A stretch of DNA of 54,817 nucleotides from Chara braunii (Eukaryota; Streptophyta; Charophyceae; Charales; Characeae). Of the stretch, positions 46,942 to 54,817 are shown one piece after another. The stretch's first letter is position 1, and every line of letters begins with the position of its first letter. The stretch is from positions 1,423,540 through 1,478,356 of the forward strand of contig BFEA01000350.1 of NCBI GenBank assembly GCA_003427395.1. Direction: 5' to 3'. The translations under genes and the position numbers were made by a program. The notes beneath the pieces are model-generated. The model was not told the DNA's origin. It saw only the letters and a program-made list of their open reading frames with translations, and ran no database searches.

Positions 46942-47789
46942 CTAATGCCGCTCTCGCCCTCGCGGCTCTTCTGGTTCGGTAGGCTCCTCAATAAGTTGAG
47001 TCACCCTCGTTAGATAATTCTCCCCTATCTCAATTTCCCTCTGGATTATCTGTCGCACCCTGTCTAGTCTAGCCGGGGCGCACAAAACATCAGGATGTGG
47101 ATGACTTCTAGAAATTTGTGGGCTCTGTTCCCCCAGAACGGCCCATGCTCCACAGGGACATCGTAGATAATCCCAATGGTAGGGGAGGGAAAGTGGCCTG
47201 CCCAGACTATCGCTGAGTCTGCCAGCTCCCCCGCCCTTGCGAGGCTTCCGAAGACAAGGTCTATCATAAAACGATGCACTCGGCATCTCAGCGGTGTGGT
47301 CGATGCCGTGAACTCCCTCCAACCTCCCATTTCCACCCGGGTAAGTAAGCTTACGTTCCTTCTTCCCCTGACCGAATATCCTATCCGGGTCAACGTCTGG
47401 GCGACCCTTTGAAAGACCGGTGCCAGCTTGTGACCTTGTGCTATCTCTACCCCCAACGAGTGCCAACCGATCTCAGACAGATACATGGTTCCGGTAACTT
47501 CCAGATCGGAGAACAAATCGTCTCCGGGTCCTCGGTTGAGTCTCATCCCTGTCCACCGACATTCTACTAATATGAAGGCGGCGTCCCTTCCCAAAGTCAC
47601 GGCCCGCCATTCTGTGTCGAACCCCCGATACGTAGAACTCGACGGGAGGGATACTTCCGATCGTCCACCGTAGTTCCAGGGCGGTCCGGGGTATCGGGGC
47701 TGGCGTTCCATTCGCACACGGGGCTGACATTCCACTTGCTCACGTCTTGCTGCCATTGTTACCTTGGTGATTCCCTGCATAGTCAACAT
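46942..47789 (-). pseudogene. Extra gene D, paralog of A-C, unknown function
   Basis: Fourth and last of a tandem family, next to gag. The first ATG in frame is 47789 (MLTMQGITKVT). It has the four family blocks: AAFILVECRW; VTGTMYLSEIGWHSLGVEI; VEHGPFWGNRAHKFLEVIHI; and GENYLTRVTQLIEE near the C-terminus. The frame is broken by a 5-bp tandem duplication (GTCTA at 47062-47066 and 47067-47071 on +). Beyond it the other frame continues RVRQIIQREIEIGENY to the stop at 46942. No membrane segment, zinc motif or catalytic motif that I know is visible. A mixed acidic tail closes it. Confidence 0.75.
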
Positions 47790-47875
47790 AGAAAGGGTTA
47801 CAACCAATCTTTAGAATCCGCCTACCTACTGTCTCCCTTGCCCTTCGTGTTTTCATTTTTCTTTTCTAGTCCCAA

Positions 47876-48667
47876 CTATCCCTCCATACCCCCGGGAGCG
47901 GTAACCTCCTCTTGCTGTTCGTACAACCGGTAGAGATCATCTATGTAGGTCGCGCCCCGACCTACCTCTCGCCGGATGACTCTCCACATGGTCTCATCGC
48001 TTATTTGTGGGACTCCTGGCCTAGTATTAACCGCAGCTCGTAGAATGCAAAGCACCTCGCGCCCTTGTTCGTCCCCGAAAGGCCCCATCTCTAGGAAGGC
48101 CCGATAGTATTCTCGATATCTTAATGCTTCGTCAAAATTTAGCCTAGTTACGGCAGTCACCGCCTTCTCCACTCGTTTTATGCCTCTCATTCGTCTTAGC
48201 AGGAAGGGTGGTAGTCTCATCCGTACGACCTCATTTGGCAGCTCAAAACCCCCTGCCGCGGCGACTTTTACCTCAGCCGTCACGTCATCTCGTTCCGGAT
48301 CTGCAAACTCAAACCCCTCCCGCCAGGTCGCTTGCCATGCCTTTTCGAACATTCGCATGGGGTCATCCCCGGAAGCCAAAGCAATCCCAAAGGTCCGCCA
48401 TCCCTCTTCCGACAGGTGTAAGGATCCCGTCGCATGTACACGCCCTGGGCGGTTCAAGTCTATGCCCCCGAACTCCCCTCTCGCCCGCCATTCCAGCTTC
48501 ACTACTAGGTATACCGTATCTTCCACCAACTCTACCCCCACCCAGTCCATTACCGGACTGCCTACTGTATTTCTTGCCGGCAGGCTTATTTCGACCCCGC
48601 CCTCTGATATTCTTGGTGGCAGGATCCCACGAGGTCTATCCGTCCAGAACGTCATTCGCCGGGCCAT
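47876..48667 (-). CDS. Extra gene C, intact member of the four-paralog family
   Basis: Uninterrupted frame from ATG 48667 (MARRMTFWTDRPRGILPP) to 47876, about 263 residues. The frame is open a little further upstream without an ATG. Blocks in order: DTVYLVVKLEW; ATGSLHLSEEGWRTFGIAL followed by GDDPMRMFEKA; RMRLPPFLLRRMRGI; YRAFLEMGPFGDEQGREVL; and GATYIDDLYRLYEQQ. It is the only member without a stop or shift. I do not recognise the family. There is no signal peptide or long hydrophobic segment, so a soluble protein is likely. It sits 68 bp upstream of the D reading frame, on the gag-pol strand. Confidence 0.8.
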   Translation of the reverse strand: MARRMTFWTDRPRGILPPRISEGGVEISLPARNTVGSPVMDWVGVELVEDTVYLVVKLEWRARGEFGGIDLNRPGRVHATGSLHLSEEGWRTFGIALASGDDPMRMFEKAWQATWREGFEFADPERDDVTAEVKVAAAGGFELPNEVVRMRLPPFLLRRMRGIKRVEKAVTAVTRLNFDEALRYREYYRAFLEMGPFGDEQGREVLCILRAAVNTRPGVPQISDETMWRVIRREVGRGATYIDDLYRLYEQQEEVTAPGGMEG

Positions 48668-48977
48668 CTCGCAATGTTTCCTTTCCTGCTTTCTTAGTCC
48701 GATCGCTGCACCCACCGAGATTCCATGCCTTTCGTGTTTTAGTCTTTCAACCCTCCCTACTTATCGTTCACTGGTTCTTGCCGCTATCCCCAACTCATAC
48801 ACGTTCAATTCTACCCCCCCCCCGCATTTTCCAGTTGAAGTCACTTCCCCCTTTTGTTTCAATCCTTATGCACCATCTACAGCCTAATGTACACACTCAT
48901 TTTCTTATGTTACACCTCACTTCACAAACATCCTCCATACTCAGGCCTTTTCGTGGTGTTCGATCCCTTGGCCTCAT

Positions 48978-49733
48978 TCAGTTGAACCACAGTACCTCAA
49001 ATAGTTTAAAGACGTCGTCTACGTAGGAGGGTGCAGCCGCTGCCTCCGGGCTAACTATGGCGTCCCAAGACTCCGCCTCTACCTCTAGGCGGTCATACTT
49101 GCCTATTCTTAGGACGATTGTGACTTCCTTGGCTTTATCTCCGTAAAAGGGCCCATATTTCAATGAGAGCCTATAGAACTCCTCAGTCAGCCAGGCACAC
49201 TCTATATGCACCTTTCTCATGGAGTCGGCTACTTCTAAAATGTGTCCATCCCCCCCAAACCAGTCGGTTATGAATTCCGGTACCCAAACCGTTATCCGTA
49301 GACTTGGAGGCTTGAGTTCCTTCCATCCTCCCATCACAACTCTGCTACTAACTTCGTCTCATCCCTCTTTGGCGAACAGCTTGCCTTCCTTTCTGGTTCG
49401 GGCCTCTGCATCCCTCAGAAGCCACATCGGGTCTTGTCCCATTGCTAACATGGTGCAAAACAGGTGCCATCCATCCTCGGAAAGGTCAATCGTTCCAACT
49501 GACTCTACCTTGCCTTCTGCTATATCATCCCAACCTTCCTCTTCCCTTATCGAGTTCCAAATCCGCTCTATCCATACATATGACAAGTCCCGGGCAACCT
49601 CAAACCCAATCCAGGCGCACGTGGTCCCTCTCCATCCGTTCCCCGTTGGTATAGGCATTTCTATTCCTCCTCTGAGTCGCCGTGGTTCCCAGCCTTTGAA
49701 GGGGTATTCCATCATCCTTTCTTCTCTAGTCAT
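48978..49733 (-). pseudogene. Extra gene B, paralog of A, C, D (one in-frame TGA)
   Basis: ATG 49733 (MTREERMMEYPFKGWEP). It has family blocks SYVWIERIW; VGTIDLSEDGWHLFCTM with GQDPMWLLRDA; FYRLSLKYGPFYGDKAKEV; and APSYVDDVFKLFE near the end. A TGA at 49359-49361 lies exactly between the N-terminal and C-terminal halves, and the reading resumes in the same frame. The length without the stop, about 250 codons, matches C. Function unknown. Confidence 0.75.
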
Positions 49734-49805
49734 TTTTTCCTTTTCTGCACAATATCACGCCACCCGTCCTTCCTAAGTTAAGTTTCCCCACCCTTCTCAG
49801 AAGTC

Positions 49806-50597
49806 TCAGTCCTCTATCTCTTCATCTTCGTCTTCATCACTGAAGTCGTCCTCCTCGTCGTATACCAACTCCCTTACCCCATCTAGAAACGTCTCCCCTA
49901 TTGCCACATTCCTGTAGACTATCCCCCAATGCACAGCGCTAGGGACAAAGATATTGTCTATGCTAAGGCAGTTTAGTATCTCGGCCAGCTCCTCCGCCCA
50001 GTTCCCCTCGAACGGCCCCATCTCTACTGATAACCGAAAAAAATCTTGCCTAGCGCATTGGTATAACCCGAGGTTCGTCATGGACTGGTATATCTGTACT
50101 AGCCTGCTTCGGGTTCCAAAAACCGCATCCACTAGGAAGGAGGGCAACACACATCGCATGGTTCTTACGGGTCGCCTCATGCTTCCTCTATCCCCAAGTT
50201 TCACCCGTATGTTTACCTTTTCCATTTCCATTTCCCTCCGTTGACTTGCAGCTCATACAACCTCTGCTTCTGCCTTCCTAAACAACTCATCCGGCGTATT
50301 CCCAAGTGTCAACTCTATGATCATAGCTTTCTCCCCATCTTGCGACAAGTAGACCCACCCCTGGGTTTTCACTGTCCCTCGGAATTCCAAGTCCATTAAA
50401 CTTGGTGACAACCTCGTCAAGCTGACATTAGTCCATATTGTTTCTATCCAAAGGAAAGCATCATCTCCTTCCAGCATTACCGTTTGATACGCTGGTTCAA
50501 GGTCCGTCCACGTTCCATTTTCCGGGAGGACGACCGATACCCCATCCTTTACATCTACAAGCATTTCCGGGCCGTTAGTATAGATCGAGGAAGGCAA
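49806..50597 (-). pseudogene. Extra gene A, paralog of B-D (one in-frame TGA)
   Basis: First of the four in transcription order. The in-frame start is unclear: the frame is open from 50597 (TTG), with an internal ATG in GPEMLVDV near 50564. It has family blocks AFLWIETIW; TQGWVYLSQDGEKAMIIEL with DELFRKAEA; FFRLSVEMGPFEGNWAEEL; and GETFLDGVRELVYD, then a very acidic tail (EDDFSDEDEDEEIED). A TGA at 50253-50255 lies between the two halves, at the equivalent place to that of B. Function unknown. Confidence 0.72.
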
Positions 50598-52330
50598 CCA
50601 TCGCGCCGTCTTGTTTTCAGCACCCGACCCCTGTTTTCATAAAAAGGCACCAACCGATCCTTTTGGTCAAGTCAACCCTTGTCCTAGATGATAATTATTT
50701 CAGACCCCTCATCAAGGTCTCCCTATTTTACCTCCCCTTTCCTAAGTACCCCCTTCCTATAATCCCCTCGATCGACCATCCATTTGCCCACATTTTTTCT
50801 CTTGGTTCCATTCCAATTGATCTCTATCCTCCTTCCTTCCGATCATCTCTCACTCGTGCGGACTTAGATGGGAGGGGGAATAGACTTAGAAGAGTGTCCG
50901 TCCAACAATCCAAGCTTAATCAATCTTTACGGGGGGGGAAAACACATTAAAAAAAAAAAAAAAATCATGTAACCTCACATACGGGCCGGTCATCTCCTCA
51001 CCGGCCATCCCCAATATGGTCTCTCCACTGGTACTATCGGTAGAGTTTTATCCCATACCTCAAGCACAGCTCAACCGTCGCGAGCGCGGTACCCAGGTCT
51101 CGGCAAGGCATTCGCCCTTTCCTACTTACCCAGAATACCCCATCCCGTCTTGCCGCTTTGCACATCCATACCGACACCGAGGGTTTCCTCGAGTGCCTAA
51201 ATAGAGGGACAAAGTCAGTCGTCTGGGCATTCACTTCCATCGGTCCGATAAGAATCAACCTTTTCCAAAACCATGTTACGAGAAGCTGCAAATCGCCTCT
51301 GAGGCTCCGTCTTTGTCCGCATGCAGGGGTACTCCCCCGCCAGCCAACAGGCTAAGCCTCACCTGAGGAGATTTCACACCTCGTCCGGCAGATCATCGAG
51401 CCGAAACCCGTCACCGCTCGAACGAGAATGCTACTAATCAACCGAAGTGACAAACTCCCGTCCGACAGCTCGGTGGCCTGACCTCCACATACGAACACAC
51501 GGCAGCCTACAAAAGAGAACGACGTTTCGCAACCCGCACTGGCCGGTGCAGACCTATCATTTCCTTCCAAAAGGCAGGACGCTCGAATCCCATCATGCAA
51601 ACACAAGTCCCAAGTGGGACACACATAGTACAAGTGTCATTCCCTTGGTGCACCCAGCGCTTCCTATCCATAACTCACAGATTTTCTCTCAGGACAATGA
51701 GTGTCACTCCCCCTACTTTCATACATAGTGGTTGGTTCCATCTCGTGAGAATCTTCAAGGGTGAGCTAGTTTTCCTTGGAGTCTAGCAACTCTCTTCATT
51801 TTCTTTCTCTTCACTTGTCTGTCCTTTCATAGGGTAGGATTGTTCTTTCTTGATGACTCGTTGTGTTGATATTGGTTTCTTCAATCATTAAAAAAGTGCA
51901 AAGTGCATGAGCCCGCTGGGCTCAAAAGAAAAAGGGGAAAACACCCATTTGGTCGGATCACTCCGCCATGGGATTTTCATTGGAACCTGGCCTAAGCCAA
52001 ACACCAACCGCCTGCCAGGTAACCGGAGCCCTTCTTTCATACGAAGAGGAAGGGTCGACCTGCGATTTGCCCAAGGCTTCCTCGGACTGACGAACACCAG
52101 CACCGGACGAAGGAGGGCTAGAGTCATTCCTCAAAGGAACGGCTGATCAAGTGCATAGCATGCATGTTATATCTCCACGCCTGGCCATGGCATGCGCCCA
52201 GCCACCCTCAAATCTGATTTCTCACAAGGAAAAAAACAAACACAAGTCTATTTTCCTTATCTTGGGTTGTGTACACGTCAATGCGTCGGGCGCCCCCCCT
52301 CGGAATCGCAAGGGTCAGTTTAACCTGATG
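50598..52330 (-). other. Leader of the giant element, no gene seen
   Basis: About 1.7 kb between the LTR/primer-site end and extra gene A on minus. Frames of 60-90 codons on both strands lack recognisable features. A G-run and a 17-A run lie around 50931-50966. This is where a 5' UTR with packaging signals would be expected. Confidence 0.45.
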
Positions 52331-52346
52331 CCCGTCACCTCCACCA
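52331..52346 (-). promoter_or_regulatory. Candidate tRNA primer-binding site
   Basis: On minus, the LTR end GGCCCTACA is followed by AAAA and then TGGTGGAGGTGACGGG. A primer site begins with TGG (complement of the tRNA CCA end) within a few bases of the LTR. The implied tRNA 3' end, CCCGTCACCTCCACCA, has a plausible acceptor stem, but I cannot match it to a tRNA. It is not the common plant initiator-Met site. Confidence 0.5.
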
Positions 52347-53437
52347 TTTTTGTAGGGCCAAACCCCGGTAGACTTTCGAGCCTTAGTCGACCCCATTGCG
52401 GGTCCCTGTTGGCTCGGCCCGCCCACGCTCATGCTCAGGGCGCGGGCCATTTGTCCCAGGGTCACCCCCACCTAGTGCTTTGAGATGGATGGGGGAAGGT
52501 CATCGCGCGAGAGAGCTTTGACATTCGGGATGTAGCTCATCCCTCACGCCGAGTGGTAGTCTCGCTGGTCGTCGCGCAACGCTGATTTTTTCTGATTCCT
52601 TGTTGTGTTATCATGCAATTGCTCCTTCCAATACACAGGCAGTCCTGAGATTCTTTAAGCATTTCTCTTCTCTTGTGCGTAGGCTAAGCGTCATCCTTAG
52701 GTCACGCACCATTTCCCTAAGCATTTGGCTATATGGCGTCATCGGGATGCGGTGGAGTCGTTCTCTCCCTCGCCTCTACGTATCCATCGGATCTCACAAT
52801 TAGATTCCCACCTTATTGAAGTAGGTCCCTTAGTCTTTTCGGGGTCCTCATTTGCATGCGCACACAACATCACATTTTCTTTGGTACGTTTGCACTTTCA
52901 ATCGCATTTCCAAGTCTCAAGTGCAAAAGTCATTTTCATTAGTTGGCTCTACATCAAGGTCTCATAGCCCGTTCGTCCCTCTTCCCGTTCCCTCTTGGTG
53001 CCCAGTTCCTCTCGCCCTTATCCCGCTTAAGGCATTTTTAGCCATCACTCACCTGCACAATCCCACACAAGCAAAAAGCTCCATACAATGTCCCCAGTTG
53101 GGAGTCAACACATAGCCCTTCCCACATGCCTATCCTTTCCATGCCCTTTGGCTGTGATTTGTTCCCTTCTTGTTGTTCAATCAGCCCATCCTCTTCTCAT
53201 AGTCATGCATTCGGGGAAATGGTTGAGTCAAACAAACCTCTCTCTCAACTTATGCTTCCTTCCGGATCCCGCCGTTCTCCCACTTTTTCAAACGTCCTTT
53301 CTTTTGCATTCTTGGTGGCACAAGGGAACGACTATCCTCCCCTTGTCCTCTTTCTGCACCAAGTAAGGTCAGATTTCGATTACCGTCCTTACCCTGACAA
53401 GGTTTCCAAGTGAGGGGAGAAGGGTTAGTCATATGCC

Positions 53438-53439
<2 letters not shown>

Positions 53440-53526
<87 letters not shown>
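53440..53526. repeat. (GA)n microsatellite, right LTR copy
   Basis: GA run with one AA interruption near its right end. Counterpart of 24609-24682. Confidence 0.9.
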
Positions 53527-53659
53527 TTAGAAAAGACTAGAAGAACCCCTAATCAATTCAGCCCCCCGTAACAGCAACCAAACGTCGATCAACCGCCCCA
53601 GTAATGAGAGATTAAATAAGTATATTTTGAAATAACATGGCAATGTGAAATTAGATTAA

Positions 53660-54817
53660 TGGTAACACATGCACAAAGTAGAAGAGTTCAACAAAGTAAA
53701 AAATCTGAATCCTGAACTTGATAGTGAAGACTACACTAGTGGAAGCACATGCACGAAGGAGGAGAGATCAACAAGGATCCGGAACATGAACTTGACAATG
53801 AAGACTAAACTAGTGGAAGCACATGCACAATGAGAAGAGATCAACAAAGTAAAGCTCCGAGGTATAAACTTGACAATGAAGACTAGACTAGTGGAAGCAC
53901 ATGCACAAAGGAGAAGAAATCAACAAGGCAAAGATCCGGAATATGACTTCACAATTAAGACTAGATTAATGGAAACCAAATGCACAATGAGTAGAGATCA
54001 ACAAGGTAAGAATCCGGAACAAGAACTTAACAATGGGAGACTAGATTAGTGGAGACACATGTACAAAGGAGAATAGTTCAACAAAGAAAAAGATCCGGAA
54101 CATGAACAAGACAATAAAGACTACACCAGTGGAAGCACATACACAAAGGAGAAGAGTTCAACAAAGTAAAAGATTCGGAACATGAACTTGACAATGAAGA
54201 CTAGACTAGTGGAAGCACATGCACAAAGGAGAAGACATCAACAAAGTAAAAAATCCGGAATATAAACTTGACAATGAAGACTCGACTAGTGGAAGCACAT
54301 GCACAAAGGAGAAGAGTTCAACAAAGTAAAAAATTCGACACATGAACTTGACAATTAAGACCAGGCTAAAAGAAGAAGAGATCAACAAAGTTAAACATTC
54401 GGAACATGAACTTGATAATGAAGAATAGACTAGTAGAAGCGCTTGCACAAAGGAAAAAAGATCAAGAAGGTAAAGATCTGAAACATGACGTGATAATCAT
54501 GACTAGACCAATGGAAAGCACATGCACAATGAGTAGAGATCAACAAGGTAAATATCCGGAACATGAACTTGACGATGAAGATTAAACTAGTGGAGACACA
54601 TGCAGAAAGGAGAAAAGTTCAACAAAGTAAAAGATCCAGAAAATGAACTTGACAATGAAGACTAGACCAGTGGAAGCACATGCACAAAGGAGAAGAGTTC
54701 AACAAAGTAAAAGATCCGGATTATGAACTTGACAATGAAGACTAGACTAGTGGAAGCACATGCACAAAGGAGAAGAGATCAACAAAGTAAAAGATCCGGA
54801 ACATGAACTTGATAATG
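53660..54817. repeat. Tandem array 1 in the right LTR copy
   Basis: About 14 units of the 80-bp repeat (GATCCGGAACATGAACTTGA, ACTAGTGGAAGCACATGCAC) run to the end of the window. It is non-coding and homologous to 24785-27760. Confidence 0.9.

Larger units (their letters stand above)
23523..54817 (-). mobile_element. Giant Ty3/gypsy-type LTR retrotransposon (right end outside window)
   Basis: Two direct copies of the same sequence start with TGTAGGGCC at 23523 and 52351. In the first 165 or so aligned bases I count about 8 mismatches, and similarity continues through a (GA)n run into the same 80-bp satellite. Between them, all on the minus strand, lie four paralogous ORFs, gag with a CCHC knuckle, protease, RT/RNase H and integrase, in Ty3/gypsy order. 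On the minus strand the repeats end in CA (GGCCCTACA), and a primer-site-like TGG follows 4 nt inside the right copy. If the repeats are LTRs, the portion in view is already 31.3 kb. The left LTR may end near 34750 or 36114, next to polypurine-like tracts. Every coding part except one is damaged. An alternative is an unrelated segmental duplication around a smaller element. Confidence 0.7.
52351..54817 (-). repeat. LTR-like direct repeat, right copy (truncated by window end)
   Basis: Starts with TGTAGGGCC like 23523 and follows the left copy base for base with scattered substitutions through the (GA)n run (53440-53526) into the 80-bp array. On minus this is the 3' part (toward U5) of the upstream LTR. 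Its outer end and any target duplication lie outside the window. Confidence 0.8.

Noticed and set aside
41807-50244. Plus-strand frames opposite gag-pol and the four extra genes
   Set aside because: Antisense shadows of coding sequence with clear motifs on minus.

Overview
This is a transposon-dominated stretch of a eukaryotic nuclear genome, almost certainly from the green-plant lineage. It holds no recognisable host gene, rRNA or tRNA. The L1-type LINEs, a PIF/Harbinger element with a Myb/SANT partner gene, a very large Ty3/gypsy element, satellite-like arrays and many microsatellites suggest a large, repeat-rich streptophyte genome. A charophyte alga such as Chara is my best guess, by general resemblance only. 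The window has a 955-base N gap (25280-26234) and scattered N bases (42690-44700).

Left part (1-23084): a nest of elements whose boundaries are visible. A 448-bp foldback MITE (534-981) has 17-bp perfect terminal inverted repeats (TIRs) and TAA target duplications. It abuts, sharing one TAA, a PIF/Harbinger element (985-15218; 28-bp TIRs; TAA at both outer ends). That element carries a decayed DDE transposase on + and a Myb/SANT-like gene on -. A LINE (LINE-1, 995-8240) jumped into the left Harbinger TIR and duplicated AAGAGGTGGACC. A second LINE of the same family (LINE-2, 15251-23070) sits just to the right with a 14-bp target duplication. Both LINEs have ORF1 (CCHC zinc knuckle) and ORF2 (endonuclease, reverse transcriptase, C-terminal CxxC...H....C finger), and both are broken by stops and frameshifts.

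Right part (23523-54817 and beyond): a direct repeat starts with the same TGTAGGGCC at 23523 and at 52351, about 29 kb apart. Between the two copies, on the minus strand and in order, lie four tandem paralogous genes of unknown function (50597 to 46942), gag, protease, reverse transcriptase/RNase H and integrase (46510 to 39950), then a long pyrimidine-rich non-coding tract. I read this as a giant Ty3/gypsy element whose long terminal repeats (LTRs) contain satellite-like arrays with units of about 80, 82 and 91 bp. A primer-binding-site-like TGG lies 4 nt inside the right LTR. The right LTR runs off the window.

The most unusual content is the four-gene family upstream of gag. The proteins share four alignable blocks with each other, and I can assign none of them to a known family. 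The giant element is old: gag, pol and three of the four extra genes each carry stops or indels, and the integrase has lost a catalytic Asp.
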